NCBI GenBank assembly: GCA_030425055.1
Contig: JAUHVN010000100.1
Location: 1-8,922, forward strand
DNA length: 8,922 bases
Direction of reading: 5' to 3'
Origin: Actinomycetes bacterium
Lineage (GTDB): Bacteria; Actinomycetota; Actinomycetes; Actinomycetales; Microbacteriaceae
A program made the position numbers and the translations under genes. A model generated the notes under the pieces. It was not told the origin of the DNA. It did no database searches and worked only from the letters and a program-made list of their open reading frames with translations. Positions 1-6,443 of the stretch are shown in pieces (the first letter of the stretch is position 1; each line of letters begins with the position of its first letter).

Positions 1-1
1 G

Positions 2-745
2 ATGGTCGCCGACGAGAAGGTGCACCACGAGGTCGTGCGCGGTCTCGCGGCACGCGGACGACGCCGTCTGTCTGGCACGTTCCGCGCCGCGGTCTTCGGC
101 GCCAACGACGGGCTCGTCTCGAACCTGGCACTGGTCATGGGCATCGGCGCCACGGGCGTCGCACCCCAGTTCGTGCTGTTCAGCGGCGTCGCGGGTCTGC
201 TGGCCGGCGCCCTGTCGATGGGGGCGGGCGAGTTCGTGTCGGTGCGTTCGCAGCGCGAGCTGCTGGATGCCACGCAGCCCAGCGACTTCGCCGACGATGC
301 GCTTCCCGACCTCGATCTCGACGCCAACGAGCTCGCCCTCGTCTACCGCACGCGCGGTATGAGCGAGACCGACGCGATCGCCCGGGCTCGCGAGGTGCTC
401 GCGAGCGTCGGCGGGCCCGACCCCGTCGCACTGAGGCAGACGGAAAGCGCGGACGACCACGAGGTGGTGGGCGGGGCGTGGCGGGCGGCGGGGTCGAGCT
501 TCCTGTTCTTCGCCTCGGGCGCCATCATCCCCGTGCTGCCGTGGATCGTCGGCCTCAGCGGCCTTGCGGCGATCGTCACCGCCCTCGTGCTGGTCGGCAT
601 CGCCCTGCTCACGACGGGAGCGGTCGTCGGCCTGCTGTCGGGCGCACCGCCGCTGCGACGCGCGCTTCGCCAGCTCGCGATCGGCTTCGGAGCGGCCGCG
701 GTCACGTACGCGCTCGGGCTGCTGTTCGGGGTGAGCGTCGGCTGA
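2..745 (+). CDS. VIT1/CCC1 family Fe2+/Mn2+ transporter, C-terminal part (5' end outside window)
   Basis: Membrane transporter expected to move Fe2+ or Mn2+ across the cell membrane, as in the VIT1/CCC1 family. Residues 32-46 carry the family motif FGANDGLVSNLALVMG, with the acidic residue D36 in TM1. A second hallmark, SMGAGEFVSVRSQRE, lies at 72-86. Hydrophobic segments fall near 28-48, 55-80, 164-184, 187-212 and 222-244, with an acidic soluble stretch at 88-160 between TM2 and TM3 where the family's metal-binding region lies. The frame is open to the left edge. The first residues (MVADEKVHHEVV) contain an E-x-x-H pair (E5, H8) like that of the last helix of ferritin-like/rubrerythrin domains, which many actinobacterial VIT proteins carry at the N-terminus (about 360 aa in total, from memory). 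The ATG at 2 is therefore probably an internal methionine. The gene converges on the response regulator with 6 bp between stops and no room for a separate terminator. Family call is firm; the N-terminal fusion is inferred. Confidence 0.9.
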   Translation: MVADEKVHHEVVRGLAARGRRRLSGTFRAAVFGANDGLVSNLALVMGIGATGVAPQFVLFSGVAGLLAGALSMGAGEFVSVRSQRELLDATQPSDFADDALPDLDLDANELALVYRTRGMSETDAIARAREVLASVGGPDPVALRQTESADDHEVVGGAWRAAGSSFLFFASGAIIPVLPWIVGLSGLAAIVTALVLVGIALLTTGAVVGLLSGAPPLRRALRQLAIGFGAAAVTYALGLLFGVSVG

Positions 746-751
746 CGTCGG

Positions 752-1372
752 TCAGATCAGCCCGGTCCGGCGGGCGATGTGGATGGCGCGTGATCGGCTG
801 TCCACGTCGAGCTTGGTGAAGACATGGGCCAGATGGCTCTTGACGGTGGCCTCGGTGACGAACAGCGAGCGCGCGATCTCCTTGTTCGACGCACCGGTGG
901 CCACGAGGCGCAGCACGTCGAGCTCGCGGTCGGTCAGCCGGGGGAGGGGCCGACGCACGCCCTGCAGCACGCGGGCGGCCAGATCGGGGGCGAGAACGGT
1001 GTCGCCGGCCGCGGCACGGCGCACCGCGTCGACGATGACGTCGGGGTCGACGTCCTTCAGCAGATAGCCCGCCGCGCCCGCCGCGATCGCGCCCAGGATC
1101 TCGGCATCCCGATCGAAGGTCGTCAGCATGACCACGGCCGGGGCGGGGTCGAGCGCACGCAGCGCGGTGGTGGTCCCGATACCGTCCATGCCCTCGCCGA
1201 GGCGCAGGTCGCACAGCACCACGTCGGGGTGCAGGCCGCCGGCGAGGGTGACGGCCTCCTCGCCGGTGGCTGCTTCGCCGACGACGCGCACGGCGTCCGC
1301 CGCATCGAGGACGGCGCGCAGGCCGCTGCGCACGACGGGGTGATCGTCGACGAGGAGGACAGTCGTGGTCAT
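752..1372 (-). CDS. LuxR/NarL-family response regulator
   Basis: Cytoplasmic DNA-binding response regulator of 206 aa, the normal size for the NarL/FixJ class. The receiver domain spans about 4-118: acidic pair D9/D10, phosphoacceptor D55 (VVLCDLRLG), switch threonine T84 (VMLTTFD) and lysine K106 (YLLKDVDP). A linker leads to a LuxR-type helix-turn-helix at about 144-202, with LTDRELDVLRLVATG followed by the recognition region SNKEIARSLFVTEATVKSH. The ATG start (1372-1370) overlaps the TGA of the histidine kinase gene by 4 bp (ATGA), so translation is probably coupled and the kinase is its partner. It is the last gene of the MMPL-kinase-regulator operon. Target genes cannot be read from the sequence; the adjacent pump operon is the obvious candidate (inference). 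A longer open frame running through to 2512 is only an out-of-frame extension across the kinase gene. Confidence 0.95.
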   Translation of the reverse strand: MTTTVLLVDDHPVVRSGLRAVLDAADAVRVVGEAATGEEAVTLAGGLHPDVVLCDLRLGEGMDGIGTTTALRALDPAPAVVMLTTFDRDAEILGAIAAGAAGYLLKDVDPDVIVDAVRRAAAGDTVLAPDLAARVLQGVRRPLPRLTDRELDVLRLVATGASNKEIARSLFVTEATVKSHLAHVFTKLDVDSRSRAIHIARRTGLI

Positions 1373-2664
1373 GGCGTCTCCGGTGAGGTCGGTCCGAGCG
1401 GCGGGGAGGACGGCTGCGTGGCGCGGCGATCGGTGCGCACCGGGAGGAACGCGGAGACCGCGGTGCCCTCGCCTGGGGTGCTCTCGATGTCGAGTCCTCC
1501 GCCCAGCTCCCGCAGTCGGGTGCGCATGAACCGCAGGCCGTAGCTGGAGGAGGCATCGGCGGTCTGCTCCCAGACGGTGGGATCGAACCCGCGGCCGTCG
1601 TCGATGATGTCGAGCCGCACCGCGTCGTCGGCGTCGATGAGGCTCATCACGACGCGGTGGGCGCCCGCGTGCAGGCGCACGTTCGCGAGGGCCGACTGCG
1701 CGGTGCGCAGAAGCGCGACCTCGACATCGGTCGTCAGCGTCGGCACGGTGTCGTCCGCGCGCAGCTCGATCCGCATCCCGGTCTCCTCCCCGAACCGGTC
1801 GACGATGCGTCGCAGCGCCACGGTCAGGGCATCGTCCTCGAGCTCGGCGGGGGCGAGCGCGGCGACGATCCGGCGTACGTCGCCGAGGCTGTCGCCGGCG
1901 AGCGCCTCGACCTGCCCGAGGGCGCGTGCGGCGTCGGGATCCGGAGTCCGACCCGCGCCGGCGTGGGCGAGGAGCCGGATGGAGGACAGCGCCTGCGCGA
2001 CGGTGTCGTGGATGTCGCGCGAGATACGGGTGCGCTCGGCGAGGGCGCCGGAGTGACGCTGGGCGAGCGCGAGCTCGTCCTGCAGATCGGCGGCCTCGGC
2101 CTGGGCGCGGGTCAGTGACATGACGAGACGTTCGCGTTCGGCGGCATCGCGGAGCAGCTGCAGATACCCGCGAGAGATGCAGAACGCGAAGACGCCGCCG
2201 ATCAGCGGACCCAGGACGTTCGCATACGTCGTCGTGCCGTGGTGCACGATCGGGGCGCCGATCGCGATGACGAGGACGAACGCGGAGTACGTCAGCCCCC
2301 AACCGAGCGGCAGGAGGTGCCCCGCCAGGAGCCAGAGCAGGAATGCGATCCAGATAAACTCGGCCGATACCGCCACGGCGGCGATCCAGACCACGGCGAA
2401 GCCGACCAGCCACCACACGGCGAGCCGCCGGGATCGGGACCGCCACGGCAGCACCGTGCCGGCGGTGTGCCACGCCAGGAGGGCGACCCCGACGATGACC
2501 GCCGCCTGCCACGGCACGCCGCCGCCGATGGACCGGATCACGCCGATCGAGGTCAGCGCGACCGCCATGACGTGCTGTCCGACCTCCATCGCCCGTACGG
2601 TCCGCCCGGCGACGGCCGCCTCGGGCGGATCAGTGCGCGCGAGCGGCATCCGTACGAGACTCAT
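1369..2664 (-). CDS. NarL-type (HisKA_3) sensor histidine kinase
   Basis: Membrane sensor kinase of 431 aa from this start. The N-terminal part has five or six hydrophobic segments (about 31-47, 54-72, 81-103, 104-122, 124-141, 148-167) and no obvious large extracellular domain, so it may sense signals within the membrane. A short coiled-coil-like stretch (170-210) leads to the dimerisation/phosphoacceptor motif ERTRISRDIHDTVAQALS, with H219 as the likely phosphorylated histidine. The ATPase domain follows: N-box around 320-333 (N328), G1 box DIIDDGRGFD at 352-361 and a G2-like GLRFMRTRLRELGGG at 376-390. The N-box glutamate normal for this class is replaced by S324 (RTAQSALANVR). The start is uncertain. 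ATG 2664 gives a 35-bp overlap with the MMPL gene; ATG 2649 and ATG 2589 are in frame, and 2589 lies just before TM1. None has a strong Shine-Dalgarno sequence. The stop overlaps the response regulator start. Confidence 0.92.
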   Translation of the reverse strand: MSLVRMPLARTDPPEAAVAGRTVRAMEVGQHVMAVALTSIGVIRSIGGGVPWQAAVIVGVALLAWHTAGTVLPWRSRSRRLAVWWLVGFAVVWIAAVAVSAEFIWIAFLLWLLAGHLLPLGWGLTYSAFVLVIAIGAPIVHHGTTTYANVLGPLIGGVFAFCISRGYLQLLRDAAERERLVMSLTRAQAEAADLQDELALAQRHSGALAERTRISRDIHDTVAQALSSIRLLAHAGAGRTPDPDAARALGQVEALAGDSLGDVRRIVAALAPAELEDDALTVALRRIVDRFGEETGMRIELRADDTVPTLTTDVEVALLRTAQSALANVRLHAGAHRVVMSLIDADDAVRLDIIDDGRGFDPTVWEQTADASSSYGLRFMRTRLRELGGGLDIESTPGEGTAVSAFLPVRTDRRATQPSSPPLGPTSPETP

Positions 2665-4729
2665 GCGACGATTCTGCCCCGAGCGCGGCGAACGAGCCCG
2701 GCCACCAGATGCGATCGCCGACGAGGGCGAAGATCGCGGGCACCACCACGGTGCGCACGACGAGGGTGTCGACGAGTACGCCGACTCCGACAATCAGGCC
2801 GAGCTGGCCGAGGGTCACCAGCGGCAGGACGCCGAGTGCGGCGAACACGGCGGCGAGCACGATCCCCGCGCTGGTGATGACGCTGCCGGTGCGCGCGACG
2901 GCCTCGACCATGCCAACACGGGTGCCCCACCGCACGGCTTCGCGCCGTGCGCGATGCACCAGGAAGATCGTGTAGTCGATGCCGAGCGCGACGAGGAAAA
3001 GGAACGCGAGAATGGGAACCTGCAGATCGAGCGCCGGCTGGTCGAACAGCACTCGGCTGAGCCATGCGCCCGCCCCGATCGCGGCGATCGCGCTGGTGAG
3101 GTTCACCAGCAGCAGAACGGTCGGCGCCACCAGCGACCTCAACAGGACCAGCAGCACCCCGAAGCTGACGGCGAGCACCAGCGGTGCGACCACCAGCAGA
3201 TCGTGTTCGGTGCCCGCGCGCGCATCCAGCTCGATCGCGACCGCGCCGCCCACCACGGCATCCGCATCCGCGATCGGGTGAACGGCGTCGCGCAGTTCGG
3301 TGATCTGGGCGAGACTCTGCGGCGTGCCGGGGGAGTACTCGCTGGTGACCATCACGGTCGTCAGCGTGCCGTCGTCGGTCTGCGCGACGGGGTGGGCGCG
3401 AACGACGCCCTCGACCTCTGTCGCCGCGGTCACCACGTCGGTGGCGGCGTCCGTGTCGGTGACGATCCAGATCGGCTGCGCTTCGCCGGGCGGGAAGTGA
3501 GCCGACAGCGTCTCCAGCCCGGCCGCCGACTCCGACGGCACGCGGAACTTCTCGAGCTGATCGAGACCGACCGACGTGCCGAGCAGCCCCCCGGCCATCA
3601 CCGCGAGCAGTGCCAGCCCGGCCGCCAGACCGACCGCGGGGCGCCGGTCCACGCCGGCGGCGATCGCGCGCCAGGCGCCGCCTTGCGGGCGGCCTTCGCC
3701 GGGGCGCGGCACGAACGGCCAGAAGACCCGCCGCCCGCACACGGCCAGCAGCGGCGGCAGCACGAACAGCACCGCGACCAGCGCGAGCAGCAGGCCGATC
3801 GCCGCCGGGACCCCGAGCCCCCGCGTCATCGGGATCGTCGCGAACAGCAGTGTGAGCAGCGCGAGGACGACGGTGACGTTCGAGGCGAGGATGGCCGGCG
3901 CGGTCGCCCGCCATGCCGTGCTCAGCGCCGCCCGGTCGTCGTCGGTGCGCCGCAGCTCCTCGCGGTACCGGGAGATGAGCAGCAGGGCGTAGTTCGTCCC
4001 CGCGCCGAACACCAGCACGCTCACGATGCCGGCGTCGAACTCGAGGCCCCACATCGTTCCCGCTGCCGCGGTGACCCGGCCCGCGAGGCCGTCCGCGACG
4101 GCGACGACGACCAGCGGGATGAGCCAGAGCACCGGTGAGCGGTAGGTGACGATCAGCAGGATCGCCACGATCAGGATCGTCACCAGCAGCAGCGTGAGAT
4201 CCGCGCCCTCGAACGCCGCCGCCACGTCGGCGGCGAACGCCGGGCCGCCGGTGACCTGCAGTACGAGCCCGTCCGGCGCGTTCGCGGCGATCTCTTCGCG
4301 CAGCTGTGCGATGACCTCCGCCGTCTCGGAGTTGTCCGAGCCGACGGTGATCGGCGTGACGATGACGGCGGCCCGGCCGTCCTCGCTGACCAGCGGTTCG
4401 GCGACCTCTGCGCCGGTCTGCGCGGCGAGCGTCGGACGCAGGTCCTGCAGGGCGTCGACGTCGGCGTCGGAGAGCTCGGCGGAGTCCTGGCGACCGGCGA
4501 CCACGATGACCGACTGACGGTCGGCATCAGGGAACTGAGCCATAAGCTCGCTTGCCTGCGTCGACTCCGATGCCGCGGGGGCCTGTCCGGTGCGCGCGGG
4601 CGCTTCACTGCCGCTGAAGATGCCGAAGAGCACGGTGATGCCGAGCACGGCGAGACCAAGTGTGATCCACGCGCCCGTGCGTGAGGTCAGTCGGTCGGAA
4701 AGGGGTGCGCGTGTCGAGGGATCTGCCAT
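2630..4729 (-). CDS. MMPL/RND-family membrane transporter
   Basis: Large exporter-like protein of 699 aa, built as a tandem duplication of the MMPL (RND superfamily) domain. An N-terminal TM (about 18-38) is followed by an extracytoplasmic domain (about 40-165) and a TM bundle (175-340). A second TM (363-385), second extracytoplasmic domain (390-505) and second bundle (511-670) repeat the plan. The signature at the end of TM4 reads GTNYALLLISRYREEL (N246, Y247); its counterpart in the second half reads GIDYTIFLVHRARREA (D585, Y586). Such proteins use proton-motive force to export lipids, hydrophobic metabolites or drugs; the substrate here is unknown. The start at 4729 is preferred because GGAG at 4740-4737 lies 7 nt upstream. 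An upstream in-frame ATG at 4792 has no Shine-Dalgarno and would precede TM1 with non-membrane sequence. It is the first gene of a minus-strand operon with the kinase and regulator, and divergent from the cupin operon. Confidence 0.93.
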   Translation of the reverse strand: MADPSTRAPLSDRLTSRTGAWITLGLAVLGITVLFGIFSGSEAPARTGQAPAASESTQASELMAQFPDADRQSVIVVAGRQDSAELSDADVDALQDLRPTLAAQTGAEVAEPLVSEDGRAAVIVTPITVGSDNSETAEVIAQLREEIAANAPDGLVLQVTGGPAFAADVAAAFEGADLTLLLVTILIVAILLIVTYRSPVLWLIPLVVVAVADGLAGRVTAAAGTMWGLEFDAGIVSVLVFGAGTNYALLLISRYREELRRTDDDRAALSTAWRATAPAILASNVTVVLALLTLLFATIPMTRGLGVPAAIGLLLALVAVLFVLPPLLAVCGRRVFWPFVPRPGEGRPQGGAWRAIAAGVDRRPAVGLAAGLALLAVMAGGLLGTSVGLDQLEKFRVPSESAAGLETLSAHFPPGEAQPIWIVTDTDAATDVVTAATEVEGVVRAHPVAQTDDGTLTTVMVTSEYSPGTPQSLAQITELRDAVHPIADADAVVGGAVAIELDARAGTEHDLLVVAPLVLAVSFGVLLVLLRSLVAPTVLLLVNLTSAIAAIGAGAWLSRVLFDQPALDLQVPILAFLFLVALGIDYTIFLVHRARREAVRWGTRVGMVEAVARTGSVITSAGIVLAAVFAALGVLPLVTLGQLGLIVGVGVLVDTLVVRTVVVPAIFALVGDRIWWPGSFAALGAESSHESRTDAARAH

Positions 4730-4736
4730 GCCTCCA

Positions 4737-4740
4737 CTCC
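4737..4740 (-). promoter_or_regulatory. Ribosome binding site of the MMPL gene
   Basis: GGAG on the minus strand, 7 nt before the ATG at 4729. It decides between this start and the longer in-frame alternatives at 4792 and 4870, which lack a comparable site. Confidence 0.6.
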
Positions 4741-4741
4741 A

Positions 4742-4759
4742 CCAAGCGGCACGCCTTGG
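4742..4759. repeat. Inverted repeat in the MMPL 5' leader region
   Basis: CCAAG and CTTGG form 5-bp arms separated by 8 nt. On the minus strand the dyad sits just upstream of the MMPL Shine-Dalgarno, so it could be an operator or a leader hairpin. Short arms make chance occurrence possible. Confidence 0.3.
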
Positions 4760-4776
4760 CACATCGCGGAAGAGAG

Positions 4777-4793
4777 GGAGATGGTTCTCCATC
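4777..4793. repeat. Two interlocking inverted repeats between divergent operons
   Basis: GGAGA-TGGT-TCTCC (4777-4790) and GATGG-TTCT-CCATC (4780-4793) overlap, so the same bases can pair in two mutually exclusive ways. Each has 5-bp arms and a 4-nt centre. The site lies about 50 bp before the MMPL start, a position compatible with an operator. Function is not known. Confidence 0.35.
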
Positions 4794-4829
4794 GAAAGGT
4801 GGAGGCAGCGGCGCGGTCCTCGGCGCGAT

Positions 4830-4858
4830 GTTTTTTCACAACGCCCGTTGGATAAACT
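4830..4858 (+). promoter_or_regulatory. Candidate promoter of the cupin-regulator-DsbA operon
   Basis: This is the most AT-rich patch in the intergenic region. A -10-like TAAACT (4853-4858, fits TAnnnT) is preceded at 17 bp by a weak -35-like GTTTTT (4830-4835). Transcription would start near 4865, leaving a leader of roughly 25 nt that carries the Shine-Dalgarno. The -35 match is poor. A perfect dyad lies in the spacer (separate entry). Confidence 0.4.
4839..4850. repeat. Small inverted repeat in the promoter spacer (possible operator)
   Basis: CAACG-CC-CGTTG, with 5-bp perfect arms around a 2-nt centre, lies between the candidate -35 and -10 elements of the cupin operon. A repressor bound there would block RNA polymerase. 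The winged-helix regulator encoded third in the operon is a possible ligand (inference). Confidence 0.35.
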
Positions 4859-4878
4859 CGAAGCCGGCACATCGTGAG

Positions 4879-4885
4879 AGAGGGG
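4879..4885 (+). promoter_or_regulatory. Ribosome binding site of the cupin gene
   Basis: AGAGGGG ends 5 nt before the ATG at 4891. It supports this start over the in-frame upstream extension reaching 4681, which runs across the divergent promoter region. Confidence 0.6.
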
Positions 4886-4890
4886 CCCGG

Positions 4891-5238
4891 ATGCCTGAGA
4901 CGACGACCACTGTCGACCTGACCGCGCTGACCGACGAGCTGCTGGCGACGGCGGCTGCTGCGGAGAACGGTCGGGCCACGCGCGTGTTCCGTGCGGTGCC
5001 GGGCGGTTCGCTGTCCCAGGTGCTGCTCGTGCTGCGGTCCGGACGGGAGCTGTCCGAGCACTCCAACCCCGGCGAGGCGCTGCTGCATGTGCTGCGCGGT
5101 CGGGTGCGGCTCACGGCCGGCGAAGAGACCTGGGACCTCGGCGCATCCGAACACCTCGCGATCCCGCCGCAGCGCCACAGCCTGGTGGCGCTGGAAGATG
5201 CGGCGGTGCTGCTCACGGTCGTGAAGGCGCGGGGCTGA
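4891..5238 (+). CDS. Small single-domain cupin protein
   Basis: Predicted cytosolic beta-barrel protein of 115 aa, the size of a single cupin domain. Cupin motif 1 is recognisable at about 52-71 (GRELSEHSNPGEALLHVLRG), with H57, E62 and G70. The usual second histidine of the H-x-H pair is N59. Motif 2 is at about 84-98 (GASEHLAIPPQRHSL), with H96. A metal could be held by H57, E62 and H96 with a weakened fourth position, or the fold may serve as a non-metal sensor or binding barrel. The residues before 30 are a helical, Thr/Ala-rich extension. It is the first gene of the plus-strand operon, and its TGA overlaps the next ATG by one base (TGATG), implying coupled translation. Fold call is good; substrate and activity are unknown. 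Confidence 0.88.
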   Translation: MPETTTTVDLTALTDELLATAAAAENGRATRVFRAVPGGSLSQVLLVLRSGRELSEHSNPGEALLHVLRGRVRLTAGEETWDLGASEHLAIPPQRHSLVALEDAAVLLTVVKARG

Positions 5239-5759
5239 TGTCCGCCGCCGTTCCCGCTGCGCCGTCCGCGCCCGGGGCGCCCGGAGCGACCGGAGCGGTC
5301 GCGGGGGCCATCTCGGGCTGGTGGGTGACCTGCGGAGCGGTGTTCGTGATCCTCGGCGGACTCGTCGCGGCGGTGACCGGGCCGCTGGCGCTTCCACGGG
5401 GAAGCTGGCTGGCCGCCTACCTGGTGCTCGTGTGCGGGGTCCCGCAGTACCTGATCGGGCGCGGGACCCTGCGCCCCGGTGTGCTCCGTGCGGGGTGGCC
5501 GTCGCTCGTGGCCTGGAATGCCGGGAACGCCGCCGTGATCGTCGGCACGCTGCTGACCGCGCCGTACGTGGTCGACGTCGGCGGAGTGCTCCTGCTGCTC
5601 GTACTGGTCGCCCTGCTGGTCTCGTTGCTGCGGCGCCGCCCGGCAGTAGGTGAACGCCGCGCCGCGGGCGTGCGGCGGTGGCTGCTCATCGGATTCCTGC
5701 TCGCGCTGACCGTCAGCATCCCGATCGGGCTCGTGCTCGCACATCTGCGTGCGGGGTGA
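5238..5759 (+). CDS. Five-TM membrane protein of unknown function
   Basis: Integral membrane protein of 173 aa that I cannot place in a named family. A low-complexity Ala/Pro/Gly N-terminus (residues 2-24) precedes five hydrophobic segments at about 25-48, 56-74, 88-109, 112-132 and 148-170. The loop at 132-147 is strongly basic (RRR, ERR, RR), so by the positive-inside rule it is cytoplasmic. Polar or unusual residues within membrane segments include W28/W29, C32, C66, Q70 and N94/N97. The start codon overlaps the cupin stop by one base and the stop is 6 bp before the regulator start, so it belongs to the operon. It could anchor or sense for the redox proteins encoded next, but nothing in the sequence demonstrates this. 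Confidence 0.85.
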   Translation: MSAAVPAAPSAPGAPGATGAVAGAISGWWVTCGAVFVILGGLVAAVTGPLALPRGSWLAAYLVLVCGVPQYLIGRGTLRPGVLRAGWPSLVAWNAGNAAVIVGTLLTAPYVVDVGGVLLLLVLVALLVSLLRRRPAVGERRAAGVRRWLLIGFLLALTVSIPIGLVLAHLRAG

Positions 5760-5765
5760 CGTGTC

Positions 5766-6443
5766 ATGCCAAGCACGCCGCCGGACGACGGCCACGGCAC
5801 CCGCGAGTCGGTGCTCCGCGAGCTGCAGCGCAGCGACGTCGAGCTCACGGTGGCGCAGATCGCGTCGCAGCTGGGCGTCCATCCGAACACGGTGCGCTTC
5901 CACCTCGACGCGTTGACGGCACGCGGACTCGTCCAGCGTGTGGCGGCCGCACCGGACGGTCCCGGACGCCCGGCCGTTCGGGTGAAGGCGATCGCGGGCA
6001 TGGACCCGGACGGTCCGCGACGCTACCGGGCCCTCGCCGAGGCGCTCGTCGACACGCTCTCGGATGCCGCCGACGGCGCCGAGCTCGCGCGGCGGGCGGG
6101 CGGGCGGTGGGCGCAGCGCCTGCTCGACGAGCATCCGCCGCCGACGGACGCCGATCCGGAGTCGGTGCTGATGCGGATGCTCGAGACCGGCGGCTTCACT
6201 CCGGAGTCGAACGGGCGCGACGCGATCTGGCTGCGCAACTGTCCGTTCCTCGAGCTCGTCGGTTCGACCGCGGACCTCGTCTGCGGAGTCCACCTGGGTC
6301 TCATGCGCGGCACTCTCGACGCACTCGATGCGGATCGCGACGTCGACAGGCTGGAGCCGTTCGTGGAACCGGGGCTGTGCGTCGCACATCTCACGGAGCG
6401 GCGGGAATACCGGCAGGCCCGTGCCAGTTCGAGCCTTCCGTGA
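5766..6443 (+). CDS. Winged-helix transcriptional regulator, COG2345/SufR-like
   Basis: Predicted DNA-binding regulator of 225 aa. A winged helix-turn-helix occupies about 12-75: ELTVAQIASQLGVHPNTVRFHLDAL holds the recognition helix (N41-L50), and GLVQRV with GRPAVRVKA forms the wing. The C-terminal effector domain (about 85-210) contains LRNCPFLELV at 156-165, LVCGVHLGLMRG at 171-182 and GLCVAHL at 203-209. C159, C173 and C205 are the only cysteines. This NCPF...LVCxxHL layout is the one I associate with the COG2345 group that includes the Fe-S cluster repressor SufR, so an Fe-S or thiol switch is plausible but unproven. GGGGTGA lies 8-14 nt upstream of the ATG. The stop overlaps the DsbA start by 4 bp (GTGA). 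Linkage to the oxidoreductase suggests it controls this operon. Confidence 0.88.
   Translation: MPSTPPDDGHGTRESVLRELQRSDVELTVAQIASQLGVHPNTVRFHLDALTARGLVQRVAAAPDGPGRPAVRVKAIAGMDPDGPRRYRALAEALVDTLSDAADGAELARRAGGRWAQRLLDEHPPPTDADPESVLMRMLETGGFTPESNGRDAIWLRNCPFLELVGSTADLVCGVHLGLMRGTLDALDADRDVDRLEPFVEPGLCVAHLTERREYRQARASSSLP

Noticed and set aside
746..751. Bidirectional terminator between the convergent VIT and regulator genes
   Set aside because: Only 6 bp separate the stop codons and I saw no clear strong hairpin at the junction. Any terminator must lie inside coding sequence.
752..2512. Single 586-codon frame suggesting a fusion that ends in the response regulator
   Set aside because: Only the last 206 residues are a real protein; the upstream part is the kinase gene read out of frame. 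The ATGA junction at 1369-1372 gives the true start.
2120..4138. 672-codon open frame on the plus strand, opposite the kinase and MMPL genes
   Set aside because: Composition is dominated by Arg, Asp, His, Gln and Gly with no domain, and it mirrors the codon structure of two well-supported genes. Long antisense frames are common in high-GC DNA.
4836..6389. Long minus-strand frame opposite the redox operon
   Set aside because: Low-complexity Arg/Pro/His composition with no motif, complementary to four well-supported plus-strand genes.
5678..6439. N-terminal extension of the DsbA homologue by about 250 residues
   Set aside because: The stretch is Arg/Gly/Ala-rich and overlaps two other good genes out of frame. 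The thioredoxin fold begins right after the GTG at 6440 and has no need of an extension.
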